In this document: positions 9,054-17,495 of the stretch, in pieces
How the letters are laid out: each line of letters starts with the position of its first letter
Numbering within the stretch: position 1 is the first letter of the stretch
DNA from: an uncultured Hyphomonadaceae bacterium
Lineage (GTDB): Bacteria; Pseudomonadota; Alphaproteobacteria; Caulobacterales; Maricaulaceae
DNA length: 64,000 nt
NCBI GenBank assembly: GCA_913058335.1
Contig: CAJXPX010000006.1
Coordinates: 62,001 to 126,000, forward strand
Direction of reading: 5' to 3'
The notes under the pieces: model-generated
Seen by the model: only the letters and a program-made list of their open reading frames with translations
Told to the model about the DNA's origin: nothing
Databases searched by the model: none
Translations under genes and position numbers: made by a program

Positions 9054-9401
9054 ATGACCCAAACCCCTGAAACTGATTTTGAGACCTTTTTAAAAGTGGA
9101 CATCCGCACCGGAACCATTGTTAAAGCAGAGCCTTTTCCGGAGGCCCGAAAACCCGCGATAAAAATGCAAATTGATTTTGGTCCTGATATCGGGGTTAAG
9201 AAGTCTTCAGCCCAGATTACGGAGCTTTACACTCCAGAGCAGATCGTCGGTAAGCAAGTCGCGGCGGTCGTCAACTTCCCGCCCCGTCAAATCGGCCCTC
9301 TCATGTCTGAAGTCTTGACCTTGGGGTTTCCCAATGAAGACGGCGCAATTGTCCTGTTCAGTCCGGACAGCAAAACCCCTAACGGGTCGAAACTGGCCTA
9401 A
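9054..9401 (+). CDS. csaA: CsaA-like tRNA-binding (EMAP-II/OB-fold) protein
   Basis: A 115-residue protein consisting of a single tRNA-binding OB-fold domain of the CsaA/YgjH type. Typical strings are FLKVDIRTGTIVKAEPFPEA near the start, then GVKKSSAQIT and VVNFPPRQIGPLMSEVLTLG. In Bacillus CsaA is described as an export-related chaperone, and the family binds tRNA; the role here is not deduced. I chose the ATG that begins MTQTPETDFETFLKVD because homologues start near there. A longer reading frame begins 24 codons earlier but adds unrelated sequence. The thiE gene follows after 11 bases. Confidence 0.85.
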   Translation: MTQTPETDFETFLKVDIRTGTIVKAEPFPEARKPAIKMQIDFGPDIGVKKSSAQITELYTPEQIVGKQVAAVVNFPPRQIGPLMSEVLTLGFPNEDGAIVLFSPDSKTPNGSKLA

Positions 9402-9412
9402 GTGAGACTGAG

Positions 9413-10048
9413 ATGAGCGATATTTGTCAAATTTACCTGCTAACGCCCCCTCTTATCCCGGACATGGATGCATTTTTGAAAGAGCTAGAGGCCGCTATAT
9501 CTGCCGCTCCGGTTGCATGCCTCCAAATCCGTCTGAAAGACTTGGAGGATTCAGCTCTCATTCAGGCGGGAAAAGCGATTGTGCCGATATGTCATCAATA
9601 CGGCGTAGACGTCCTGCTGAATGATCGGCCGGATTTAGTGGATGCTATTGGTGCTGATGGCGCGCATATCGGACAGGATGATATGGACTATTTTTCATCT
9701 CGCGAACTGTTGGGCGGGGATGCGATTATCGGCGTTACCTGTCATAACGCCAAAAGCCTCGCTTTTGAGGCTGCAGAAGCAGGCGCGGATTATGTGGCCT
9801 TTGGGGCGTTTTTTGAAACCTCCACAAAAGACCCAAAAACCCGCGCAGAATTGGAGATTTTGCAATGGTGGCAAGAAGCCGTCGTCATCCCCAGCGTCGC
9901 TATAGGCGGCATCACTGTGGACAATGCGAAACAAGTTATAGAGGCGGGCGCGGATTTTATCGCCGTCTGTTCGGGCGTTTGGGATTACAAGGATGGGCCC
10001 GCAAAAGCGGTCTCCCAATTTTCTGCGCTCTGCTCGGGGCAGTCTTAA
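9413..10048 (+). CDS. thiE: Thiamine-phosphate synthase-like protein (ThiE family)
   Basis: Couples HMP-pyrophosphate and thiazole phosphate to thiamine phosphate. It is a 211-residue TIM barrel with family motifs. LLNDRPDLVDAIGADGAHIG binds the pyrophosphate/pyrimidine, GVTCHN matches the GxSxHN-like loop, and FGAFFETSTK corresponds to the G-P-x-F-x-T-x-T-K loop. VAIGGITVDN and a final GADFIAVCSGVW follow. FGAFF in place of the usual GPIF and the VCSGVW ending are features seen in alphaproteobacterial ThiE variants and in TenI-like paralogues, so a TenI-type role cannot be excluded. No thi operon partners or TPP riboswitch are nearby. The gene overlaps the next one by about 70 bases in another frame. 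Confidence 0.8.
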   Translation: MSDICQIYLLTPPLIPDMDAFLKELEAAISAAPVACLQIRLKDLEDSALIQAGKAIVPICHQYGVDVLLNDRPDLVDAIGADGAHIGQDDMDYFSSRELLGGDAIIGVTCHNAKSLAFEAAEAGADYVAFGAFFETSTKDPKTRAELEILQWWQEAVVIPSVAIGGITVDNAKQVIEAGADFIAVCSGVWDYKDGPAKAVSQFSALCSGQS

Positions 10049-11046
10049 GCCTATCTCCTGCCCAGGCAGAACCTGTTGTCAATACAGTCGAAAGCCAAGC
10101 TAATTTTGAAGCAGCCCTTGAGGCCTATCAAGGCGGGAAAATAGACAGCGCCCTCAGCCTTGCGAAAACCGCTGCCAGAGCTGGAAGCTCTGACGCGGCC
10201 GTTATGGCGGGGCACATCCTGCGTAAGGGCGAAACCGGCCGAATAGATATGGAAGCCGCGCGGGAGTGGTATGATCGAGGCGCGCTGAAAGGCCATCCTG
10301 ACGCACTCGTGGCTCTGGGCGAAATGGGAATTTACGAACAGGGCAGCGTCACGCAAGCAGAAGCTATATCCTATCTGACCCGCGCTTCCGAAGCCGGTCG
10401 GACAGACGCGATGCGGGCTCTTGCCGATATGTATCGTACAGGACAAGGCATAGAGGCCGATCCTGAAAAGGCGCGATACTGGCTTGAAAAGTCTGCCCAA
10501 AGTTTTGACTCTGAGGGAACTAAATCCTTAGCCGATTCTCTGTTTGAAAGTGATCCTAAAGCCGCGCTGAAAGCCTATGAACAGGCGGCCGCCGGCGGAA
10601 ATATCGACGCCGCCTATATAGCGGGCGTGATGTATGCCGAAAATTTCAATATTCCGCCGGATGAACAGAAGTCTTCGAAATGGCTTCGGGTTGCTGCCGA
10701 AGGCGGTCACGCCGCCGCGATGGCTGATTATGGGCTTTTGGTTTATCAGGGCGTTGGCACGAATAAGTCAGAAAAACAGGCCGCAGCGTGGTTTCAAAAG
10801 TCTGCGCAGAAAGGCGATCCAGAGGGACAATTCCTTTATGCCTTTACCCTTGCCAAAGGCGAAGGCGTGGATCAGAATTTTGAGGACGCCTATTATTGGG
10901 TACTGAAATCAATTCAAAACAGCGAGGACGCCGTTGATATTGATATGTATGATAAAGACAAACTCACCCTGAAAACTCGTCTTGAGGATAATGTGGATCC
11001 GGCCCTGATCAAGCGAGCACGTAATCGCGCGGAATCGGACAAGTGA
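9979..11046 (+). CDS. Secreted Sel1-repeat (SLR) protein
   Basis: Tandem Sel1-like repeats of about 36 residues run through most of the protein (for example DAAVMAGHILRKGETG, and MRALADMYRTGQGIEADPEK followed by ARYWLEKSAQ). These form alpha-solenoid scaffolds. A hydrophobic segment LPIFCALLGAVLSLSPAQA ending in AQA|EP is a good signal peptide, so the mature protein should be periplasmic. The start is uncertain: the frame is open from 9865, but those first codons encode arginine-rich shadow sequence inside thiE. The TTG at 9979 gives a normal signal peptide (MGLQGWARKSG then the hydrophobic core), with 355 residues in all. It therefore begins within the 3' end of thiE, which suggests coupled translation. 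Function unknown. Confidence 0.75.
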   Translation: MGLQGWARKSGLPIFCALLGAVLSLSPAQAEPVVNTVESQANFEAALEAYQGGKIDSALSLAKTAARAGSSDAAVMAGHILRKGETGRIDMEAAREWYDRGALKGHPDALVALGEMGIYEQGSVTQAEAISYLTRASEAGRTDAMRALADMYRTGQGIEADPEKARYWLEKSAQSFDSEGTKSLADSLFESDPKAALKAYEQAAAGGNIDAAYIAGVMYAENFNIPPDEQKSSKWLRVAAEGGHAAAMADYGLLVYQGVGTNKSEKQAAAWFQKSAQKGDPEGQFLYAFTLAKGEGVDQNFEDAYYWVLKSIQNSEDAVDIDMYDKDKLTLKTRLEDNVDPALIKRARNRAESDK

Positions 11047-11049
11047 ATC

Positions 11050-11087
11050 CCTCTTAAATAATTCCTTTTTCCAAACGCTTTAAGAGG
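11050..11087 (+). terminator. Inverted repeat after the Sel1 gene
   Basis: A 9-bp perfect inverted repeat (CCTCTTAAA / TTTAAGAGG) flanks a 20-base pyrimidine-rich loop just after the Sel1 stop. It lacks a trailing T-run, so it may be a weak terminator or a processing site. Assigned only from its shape and position. Confidence 0.3.
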
Positions 11088-11134
11088 CACAAGTTAAACT
11101 TTTCAAAGGCATTGGGATAGGCTAACCCTTTTCC

Positions 11135-12736
11135 ATGGCAAATACAAAAACACCAAATTCCGATACCTCCTCCCAAAAAGGCTTTTTGGGATGGGTTGAA
11201 CGATCCGGCAATCGCCTGCCTGATCCGGTGTTTATCTTTTTCTATTTGATTGCGCTTCTCATCCTTATTTCTGTGGTGTGTCGATTTTTTGGATTGACGG
11301 CTGCGCATCCTGTTCTTGAAAACCCCGACGGCTCTGCATCTATTATTCAATCTGCCAGCCTTTTATCCGCTGAAAATATTCAGCGGCTCTGGGTCGAAAT
11401 GCCCAAGACATTCACCCACTTCCATCCCCTTGGCTATGTGCTGGTTGTAATGCTCGGCGCAGGGGTCGCAGAGCGCTCCGGTTTGTTTGCCAGCGGTATC
11501 CGCCAAGCCGTACGCGGCGCGCCGAAATTTCTGCTGACACCAGTGGTCGCCTTGGTCGCTATGTTGTCCAATCACGCGGCGGATGCAGGCTATGTCGTTA
11601 TGATTCCTCTGGCGGCTATTTTATTCGCTACAGTCGGGCGTCACCCTATGGCTGGAATTGCCGCCGCTTTCGCCGGTGTGTCGGGCGGTTTCTCTGCCAA
11701 TATTTCGCCGGGTCAACTGGACGCCCTCTTGTTTGGCATTACCGAAGCGGCTGTGGAAGGCGCAGGAATCGATCCGAGCTGGGTAATGAACATTGCCGGA
11801 AACTGGTATTTTATTGCTGTTCTGATGATCATTTACTTGCCCGTCATCTGGTTTGTAACAGATAAGGTTATTGAACCGCGCCTCGGCAAATGGGTGCCGG
11901 ATGAACGCCAAGCCGAAGAATATGGCCAAGAAGATAAACCGCTCACAGAAGGCCAAAGAAAGGGTCTTCGACATGCCGGTTACGCTATTTTGGGGGTTTG
12001 TGTGCTTTGGGCGATTATGACTTTTGCACCTGGAACACCTCTTTTAGCCGATGAAGGCGCCGTCGAAGGTCAGCAATGGTATGTCACAGCGACGCCGTTT
12101 TTTCGGTCTTTGGTCGCGGGTTTCATGATTCTTTTCTTGGCCGCAGGATGGTTTTATGGCCGCGCGGCCGGAACCATTAAAAATCACCGGGATCTGGTCG
12201 AAATGATGGCCGAGGCTATGAAAGATATGGGCTATTACCTCGTTCTCGCCTTCGCCGCCGCGCATTTTGTGGCGATGTTTAACTGGTCCAACCTTGGCCT
12301 TATCAGCGCGGTTCACGGCGCCAATGGCATTCAGGCCAGTGGTCTACCTCTGCCGATTGCGCTTGGACTGATCGTCCTATTCACCGGGCTTCTCAATCTC
12401 TTTGTTGGATCTGCCAGTGCGAAATGGGCGCTGCTTGCCCCTGTCCTTGTTCCGATGCTGATGCTTTTGGGTATTAGCCCTGAGGGCGCGACCGCGGCTT
12501 ACCGCGTCGGTGATGGGGCAACCAATATTATCACGCCCTTGATGGTTTACTTCCCCCTTATCCTTGTCTTCGCGCAACGTTGGCAGAAAGGATTTGGACT
12601 CGGGAGCCTGACCGCCATGATGATCCCCTATTCAATCTGGATGTTGATTTCCGGCGTGATATTGATTGTCGCTTGGATTGCCTTGGGCCTTCCGCTCGGC
12701 CCCGGCGCGCCAATGACCTATAGCCTGCCTGGATAA
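11135..12736 (+). CDS. abgT: AbgT-family transporter (p-aminobenzoyl-glutamate / antimetabolite efflux)
   Basis: 533-residue polytopic inner-membrane protein of the AbgT family, which includes the p-aminobenzoyl-glutamate importer of E. coli and sulfonamide exporters such as MtrF. It begins GFLGWVERSGNRLPDPV, a hallmark N-terminus. Signature membrane re-entrant loops follow: AGVAERSGLFASGIRQAV, SNHAADAGYVVMIPLAAI, FVGSASAKWALLAPV and YRVGDGATNIITPLMVYFPL. About a dozen hydrophobic helices are visible. It has its own start codon after 88 bases of non-coding DNA. Whether it imports folate breakdown products or exports antimetabolites cannot be told from the sequence, and no abgA/abgB hydrolase genes are adjacent. 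Confidence 0.92.
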   Translation: MANTKTPNSDTSSQKGFLGWVERSGNRLPDPVFIFFYLIALLILISVVCRFFGLTAAHPVLENPDGSASIIQSASLLSAENIQRLWVEMPKTFTHFHPLGYVLVVMLGAGVAERSGLFASGIRQAVRGAPKFLLTPVVALVAMLSNHAADAGYVVMIPLAAILFATVGRHPMAGIAAAFAGVSGGFSANISPGQLDALLFGITEAAVEGAGIDPSWVMNIAGNWYFIAVLMIIYLPVIWFVTDKVIEPRLGKWVPDERQAEEYGQEDKPLTEGQRKGLRHAGYAILGVCVLWAIMTFAPGTPLLADEGAVEGQQWYVTATPFFRSLVAGFMILFLAAGWFYGRAAGTIKNHRDLVEMMAEAMKDMGYYLVLAFAAAHFVAMFNWSNLGLISAVHGANGIQASGLPLPIALGLIVLFTGLLNLFVGSASAKWALLAPVLVPMLMLLGISPEGATAAYRVGDGATNIITPLMVYFPLILVFAQRWQKGFGLGSLTAMMIPYSIWMLISGVILIVAWIALGLPLGPGAPMTYSLPG

Positions 12737-12789
12737 GATATCTGACAGAAGCAATTGCTAATCTTGACGAGAGCTCTCAAACTAAACGT

Positions 12790-14316
12790 ATGAAACTACG
12801 CTCTCTTTTATACCTCCCGGCTTTTGCTTTTGTTGTGAACACAGCCTCTGCGCAAAACCGACTTATCAATCGCATTGATTTTAATCGCTTAGCGCCGACC
12901 GCGACTCAGCAGTTTCATGCCGCGCAAGGCGGTCAGGTCTGGAATAATGCAAATTATGAGGCGCTGATTTCTGCCATTGAAGGATTAAAGGATCATGGCC
13001 TTAACCCGGAACATTACCACCTTGCCGCGCTGACAGATCAACAAAATACACCAGAAGATCGGGATCGCTTGGCGACGGATGCTTGGCTGTCCGCTGCCGC
13101 CCATATGGTTTATGGAAAGCTTTCTCCGACCAGTGTTGAACCCGACTGGACAGCGGCGAGCCGCACGGCGGATTTAACCTCCATGCTCTCCAATGCGCTC
13201 AGTTCGGGCCAAATAAAAGAAAGCCTAGATGCGCTTGCTCCGACGCAACCAGGCTATGCGGCTTTAGTAGCTGAATATGCGGCGGTTCGCGAACAGGCTG
13301 ACGCCGAGCCTTCGCCAATCCCTGCTGGAGAGACTCTGAAACCGGGAATGTCCGGCATGCGGGTTTCCGCTCTGCAAGCAAGACTTATTCAGCTCGGTCA
13401 TCTAGAACTTGAAGAGGAAGGCCCACCGTCTGGAAAAATGGACGAGGCCACTATCGAAGCGGTTAAAATCTTTCAACGCGGCGAGGCGCTTGATGATGAC
13501 GGTGTTGTAGGCGCCGCCACACTCACAGCACTTAATCGCGGCGCTCAAAAGAAACTGGAAACATTGCGGGTTAATCTGGAGCGCTGGCGCTGGTTACCTG
13601 ATGATTTAGGGCAACGTCACTTACGCGCGAATATCGCCGGCTTTAATGTGACCACCTATGAAAATGGCGCGCCTGTTCGAACGCATCTGACTATCGTTGG
13701 AAAACCCTATCGTAAAACACCCGTTTTCTCCGACGAGATTGAATATGCGGTTTTCAATCCTTGGTGGGAAACACCTTACTCTTTGGCCACCAAAGATAAG
13801 GTACCGCTGTTTCGCAAAGACCCGGATGCGGTCACACGAATGGGCTTTCAGATTATTGACCAAAACGGAGTCGCGGTAGAGGCCTCCGGTGTTGATTGGA
13901 ATGCCGTGGGCCCGGGAAATTTCCCTTACCGCCTTCGCCAAGCGCCGGGCGATCAAAACGCGCTTGGGCAGGTAAAAATTATTTTCCCGAACAAGCATAA
14001 TGTCTATTTGCATGACACTCCGACGCGCGGATTATTTTCGCAGCGACAACGCGCTTTTTCTTCCGGTTGTATGCGCACACAAGACCCGATTGATCTGGCC
14101 GCTTGGCTTTTGCAAGACACTCCAGAATGGACAAAAGAGCGAATTGATGCGGCGGTCGCGAGTGGCAAAGAAACTCGCGCCTCGCTGAAAGTGAAAGTGC
14201 CTGTGCACGTGCTTTATTTCACCGCCGTGAGCGAAGGCGCAGCTGGCATACGCTATCTGGATGATATTTATGCGCGGGACAACGCTGTTCTGGCTGGATT
14301 AAAGACGGCGCCCTAG
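12790..14316 (+). CDS. YcbB/LdtD-type L,D-transpeptidase
   Basis: Periplasmic enzyme that makes 3-3 cross-links in peptidoglycan or anchors proteins to it. 508 residues: a signal peptide (MKLRSLLYLPAFAFVVNTASA), a scaffold domain, a peptidoglycan-binding domain at about 180-250 (LKPGMSGMRVSALQARLIQLG), and a YkuD catalytic domain. The catalytic His408 is in HDTPTRGLF and the nucleophile Cys427 is in SSGCMR, both as expected. The start follows the abgT stop by 53 bases and encodes the signal peptide directly. The size and domain order match the long LdtD/YcbB class rather than the short ErfK class. Confidence 0.92.
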   Translation: MKLRSLLYLPAFAFVVNTASAQNRLINRIDFNRLAPTATQQFHAAQGGQVWNNANYEALISAIEGLKDHGLNPEHYHLAALTDQQNTPEDRDRLATDAWLSAAAHMVYGKLSPTSVEPDWTAASRTADLTSMLSNALSSGQIKESLDALAPTQPGYAALVAEYAAVREQADAEPSPIPAGETLKPGMSGMRVSALQARLIQLGHLELEEEGPPSGKMDEATIEAVKIFQRGEALDDDGVVGAATLTALNRGAQKKLETLRVNLERWRWLPDDLGQRHLRANIAGFNVTTYENGAPVRTHLTIVGKPYRKTPVFSDEIEYAVFNPWWETPYSLATKDKVPLFRKDPDAVTRMGFQIIDQNGVAVEASGVDWNAVGPGNFPYRLRQAPGDQNALGQVKIIFPNKHNVYLHDTPTRGLFSQRQRAFSSGCMRTQDPIDLAAWLLQDTPEWTKERIDAAVASGKETRASLKVKVPVHVLYFTAVSEGAAGIRYLDDIYARDNAVLAGLKTAP

Positions 14317-14463
14317 ATGGAGTTATGTTCGTAACGGACGTGAAACCGGGTCTGGATTTGCGAATTTATCTCAATCTTGTTTGCGGCTCATTCAATAGCT
14401 GTTAAGCGGCAACATGCGAATGCGGTTTTTGACAAAACAGATTTCTCAAAACGGTTGTCTCTA

Positions 14464-15750
14464 ATGGGATCGCAGCGTTTAAAACCTATTCACGCTCTAC
14501 TAGTGATCGTTGTCGCGATTGCCATGTTATTGGTTTGGGGCGCTAAAGGCACTGTGGATGCTTTCAAAGCTGATGAAGGATCTCAGGCACAAACCAATCA
14601 AACCAGCAATACAGTAAAATATATTCGCCAAGTCCAAATTTCTTTGGTCGACTCTGAAACCGCGCAGCGAGGTTTCGTTATCACAGCAGACATGGATTAC
14701 TTCGAGGCTTATTATGACGGGGTAAGGCGATACCGATCCGCGATAGAGAATCTTAATTTAGTTTTAGAGGGCATAAAAACGAGAGCCCAAGTCGAATTAA
14801 TTTTCAACATTGAGAGACTTTCTGAAGAAAAAATAGCTGAAATGTCCCGATCTGTTGATCTGGTTCGACAGGGTAGGAGGGACGAGGCATCGGCCCTTAT
14901 TGAGCAAGGTGATGGGAAAATGCTCATGAGCGATATTCGCGGAAATTTGGATGCTTTGTATAATCTTGATCGGGGCGCGCTGGAGGAAGCCTTAGCTGAA
15001 AGCTACGAAACCCAAGAAAATTCTTTTCGCCGGCTCATCGCCATGGGCATCGGAGTTCTTTTGCTATTGTCCTGTATCATTTATTTATTTGTCAGAGCCA
15101 TATCATTAGACCAGACACTTGATCTGTTAGACGAAGTGAATGCGGAACGTCAGCGCTCTGACCTTCTCTCAAAAGAACTCAATCACCGCGTAAAAAATCT
15201 TTTTGCTGTTATTACCTCTATTGTCAGGCTGACGGGTCGCAACGAAAAGAAGACTGATATTGCCGTTGGTAAAATTACGGATCGTATTCTGGCCCTGTCT
15301 CGCGCTCATAGCCTGACAGTGTCCGAAGAGAATAAAGACGTCACTGACCTGGAAACACTCGTCAGAACCTTGTTAACCCCCTACGAAACCCCCTCGCGAC
15401 ATTTTAAAATCATAGGCCCGCATTTGGAACTCTCTCAAAATACGTTAACTCCTCTTGGCTTGCTGCTGCATGAGCTTGCGACAAATGCCTTGAAATATGG
15501 AGCTTGGTCGACTGAAAAAGGCGGCTCGATTGATGTGTCTTGGGACACCAAAGCAGATGAGTCGCAAGAGGGGTCGATTGTCACACTTTTTTGGAACGAG
15601 TCTTCCAATTCCGCGTTGCAACCCACGGACTTTACGGAAACCGGCTTTGGATTCCGCATGATGACAATGAGTATGCGTCAGCTGGATGGGGATATACAAA
15701 GAGAATGGAACGACGGATTGAATCTGACCGCCCAGTTTCGGAAGGGCTAA
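14464..15750 (+). CDS. CHASE3-containing HisKA_2 sensor histidine kinase
   Basis: Membrane sensor kinase. From the chosen ATG (428 residues) there is an N-terminal transmembrane helix (HALLVIVVAIAMLLVWGA). A CHASE3-like periplasmic sensor (VDSETAQRGFVITADMDYFE) and a second transmembrane segment (GIGVLLLLSCIIYLFV) follow. The HisKA_2 dimerisation/phosphorylation motif ELNHRVKNLFAVI has His241, and an HATPase domain (LHELATNALKYG) completes it. HisKA_2 kinases commonly phosphorylate single-domain or PhyR-type regulators. A TTG start 29 codons upstream is possible but adds a polar stretch and no better ribosome site. The response regulator follows 35 bases downstream and is likely its cognate partner. 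Confidence 0.85.
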   Translation: MGSQRLKPIHALLVIVVAIAMLLVWGAKGTVDAFKADEGSQAQTNQTSNTVKYIRQVQISLVDSETAQRGFVITADMDYFEAYYDGVRRYRSAIENLNLVLEGIKTRAQVELIFNIERLSEEKIAEMSRSVDLVRQGRRDEASALIEQGDGKMLMSDIRGNLDALYNLDRGALEEALAESYETQENSFRRLIAMGIGVLLLLSCIIYLFVRAISLDQTLDLLDEVNAERQRSDLLSKELNHRVKNLFAVITSIVRLTGRNEKKTDIAVGKITDRILALSRAHSLTVSEENKDVTDLETLVRTLLTPYETPSRHFKIIGPHLELSQNTLTPLGLLLHELATNALKYGAWSTEKGGSIDVSWDTKADESQEGSIVTLFWNESSNSALQPTDFTETGFGFRMMTMSMRQLDGDIQREWNDGLNLTAQFRKG

Positions 15751-15785
15751 GCACCCTCGGCCTGAAACAGGATTCAGAACAGGAA

Positions 15786-16136
15786 ATGCGGATCCTTGTT
15801 GTCGAAGACGAGGCCCTCATTGCCTTACAGCTCGAAATGGAAATTGAAGATATAGGCCATACTGTTGCCGGAACTTGCATGAACTTGCCCGAATGCCTTC
15901 TTTTCCTTGAGGACAGTGAAATTGACGGGGCAATTCTTGATGTCGATCTACGGGGTGTGGACGTCTTTCCCGCCGCAGAGAAGTTACGTCAAAAAAATAT
16001 TCCGTTCGTATTTCACACAGGACATGGTGATAAACGTCAGATTGAAGAACGTTTCCCCTGCTCTACCGTGTTTAAAAAACCTACCTCAACCGAGATCATG
16101 CTGAAGCAACTCTTTGCGGCCCCCCTTCACATTTAA
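15786..16136 (+). CDS. Single-domain response regulator (receiver only)
   Basis: 116-residue CheY-like receiver without an output domain. The acidic pair is in VVEDEA (Glu7, Asp8), the phospho-acceptor Asp52 is in AILDVDL, and the conserved Thr and Lys are in FVFHTGH and FKKPTS. The ATG is preceded by CAGGAA at a good distance. A longer reading frame that starts inside the kinase gene is not needed. The position directly behind the HisKA_2 kinase implies a phosphorelay pair. With no output domain it must act by protein contacts or as a phosphate sink. The target is unknown. Confidence 0.88.
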   Translation: MRILVVEDEALIALQLEMEIEDIGHTVAGTCMNLPECLLFLEDSEIDGAILDVDLRGVDVFPAAEKLRQKNIPFVFHTGHGDKRQIEERFPCSTVFKKPTSTEIMLKQLFAAPLHI

Positions 16137-16191
16137 AAAGCCAAAAGTACAAATCCTATCAGGCTCGTAAGACGCCTTCTGTAAATTAAAC

Positions 16192-16206
16192 TGCAAATCA
16201 TTCGCA
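16192..16206 (+). promoter_or_regulatory. Putative Fur-type box 1 upstream of bfd
   Basis: TGCAAATCATTCGCA is a 7-1-7 imperfect palindrome with one mismatch. It closely resembles alphaproteobacterial Fur/iron-box sequences. It lies 42 bases upstream of the bfd start, in a position where iron control of bacterioferritin genes is expected. Binding is inferred, not shown. Confidence 0.55.
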
Positions 16207-16213
16207 ACCGTAT

Positions 16214-16228
16214 TGACAATCAGTCGCA
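16214..16228 (+). promoter_or_regulatory. Putative Fur-type box 2 upstream of bfd
   Basis: TGACAATCAGTCGCA has the same central pattern as the first box and begins exactly 22 bases (about two helical turns) after it. That spacing would place two regulator dimers on one DNA face. It is less palindromic than box 1. Confidence 0.45.
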
Positions 16229-16247
16229 ATTGCTGTTTATGGGTTTT

Positions 16248-16436
16248 ATGATTTATTGCGTTTGCAGACAGATCAATACGGAAAAGGTCGATTTTGCGGC
16301 CTCTTGTGGCGCTAAAACGGCCCGCTGTGTATTGGCGCATTATGGTGAACGCTTTAATTGCGGAAAATGTGCCTGCTCTATTCAAGAACGTCTGAATAGC
16401 AACGCCGTCCAAGTGACTGCTCTCGCAGCTGAGTAA
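16248..16436 (+). CDS. bfd: Bacterioferritin-associated ferredoxin (Bfd-like, [2Fe-2S])
   Basis: 62-residue protein with four cysteines in the exact Bfd spacing: Cys4-x-Cys6 (MIYCVCRQIN) and Cys38-x2-Cys41 (FNCGKC). In the known system Bfd binds a [2Fe-2S] cluster and donates electrons to bacterioferritin heme to release stored iron. The ATG chosen gives the standard N-terminus; six extra codons upstream are possible. Bacterioferritin follows 95 bases downstream, and two Fur-like boxes precede the gene, consistent with iron-dependent control. Extra cysteines (Cys20, Cys27, Cys43) are unusual but outside the cluster pattern. Confidence 0.88.
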   Translation: MIYCVCRQINTEKVDFAASCGAKTARCVLAHYGERFNCGKCACSIQERLNSNAVQVTALAAE

Positions 16437-16531
16437 CCTTTTAATATATTAAAATTTAAGCTTTAGCGCCTGTAAGTTCCTTCTATTCTTTGCTATGGGG
16501 TGAATTAAGTCTCTTTGAAGGATAAATAATC

Positions 16532-17011
16532 ATGCGCGACGACCCCAAAGTAATCGAACTTCTCAACACGGCGTTGAAAAACGAACTCACGGCTATCAAT
16601 CAGTATTTCTTACATTCTCGTATGTTGAAAGATTGGGGGATCAGCAAATTAGCCGCAAAAGAGTATGAGGAATCCATTGATGAAATGAATCATGCTGACT
16701 GGCTTATAGAGCGAATTTTGTTTCTAAACGGCCTCCCAAATCTACAGGATCTCGATAAAATCTTTATCGGAGAGAATGTCGAAGAAATCATCGAATGTGA
16801 TTTAAAACTCGAAAAAATCGCTATTCCACATTTGCGCGACGCCGTCGAATATTGTGAAAAAGTCCGGGATTACGTCACCCGGGATCTTTTCGCCAAAATT
16901 CTGACCAGTGAGGAAGATCATCTGGACTTCTTGGAAACGCAACAAGATCAAATCCGTTTGATTGGCATTCAAAACTACATTCAAAATCAATCTATGCCGA
17001 ATGCAGAGTAA
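16532..17011 (+). CDS. bfr: Bacterioferritin
   Basis: 159-residue four-helix ferritin that oxidises Fe(II) and stores it as mineral. The ferroxidase residues are in place: Glu18 (LKNELTAINQY), Glu51 and His54 in SIDEMNHAD, and the EEDHLDFLETQ block for the second helix pair. Met52 in the same DEMNHAD motif is the inter-subunit heme ligand, which distinguishes true bacterioferritin from non-heme ferritin. The ribosome site GAAGGA sits 10 bases before the ATG. It lies behind bfd, and its last codons overlap the start of the next gene. Confidence 0.95.
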   Translation: MRDDPKVIELLNTALKNELTAINQYFLHSRMLKDWGISKLAAKEYEESIDEMNHADWLIERILFLNGLPNLQDLDKIFIGENVEEIIECDLKLEKIAIPHLRDAVEYCEKVRDYVTRDLFAKILTSEEDHLDFLETQQDQIRLIGIQNYIQNQSMPNAE

Positions 17012-17486
17012 CCTTTTACGGGTTTTATGCCTCTGCGTTGTTGCGGCTTGGGCCCTGTTGACACTTTCCGCGTGTCAGAATGCCGAGAGCCACCTTTCGC
17101 AGTCAGACTCAGCGGCCATCAAAGCCGAAATTCTGACTCTATTAGAGGCGCAGGATGAAGCTTGGAGCGACGGTGATATTGACGCCTTTATGGAAAGCTA
17201 TTGGAAATCGCCCGAGCTTCGGTTTGCATCGGGTGGAAAGGTCAGCCGCGGTTGGGAGTCCACGCGCGACGGTTATTATACACGTTATCCCAACCGCGAA
17301 ATTATGGGCCGTCTAATTTCCGGCGACCATGAGTTTGATATTCTCGGCCCCAAAGCAGCTATCGTTCACGGTTCCTGGAAACTTGAAAGAGACGGCGAGC
17401 CTGCCTCTGGTCTTTACACTTTGGTTTTCAAAAACATAGACGGAGAGTGGGTCATTACGTCGGACACGACTACGAGCGCGAATTAG
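17001..17486 (+). CDS. SnoaL/DUF4440-like lipoprotein
   Basis: 161 residues. An N-terminal lipoprotein signal (MQSNLLRVLCLCVVAAWALL then TLSAC, lipidated Cys25) is followed by a compact NTF2-like fold with hallmark phrases of DUF4440/SnoaL-like proteins. These are LEAQDEAWSDGDIDAFMESY, FASGGKVSRGWESTRDGY, and a final WVITSDTTT. Such proteins are often small-molecule-binding or stress-related; no specific role can be given. The ATG overlaps the bfr stop by 11 bases (ATGCAGAGTAA), suggesting coupled translation with bacterioferritin. The upstream frame to 16962 is a shadow of bfr. Confidence 0.75.
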   Translation: MQSNLLRVLCLCVVAAWALLTLSACQNAESHLSQSDSAAIKAEILTLLEAQDEAWSDGDIDAFMESYWKSPELRFASGGKVSRGWESTRDGYYTRYPNREIMGRLISGDHEFDILGPKAAIVHGSWKLERDGEPASGLYTLVFKNIDGEWVITSDTTTSAN

Positions 17487-17495
17487 CGCTGATTC

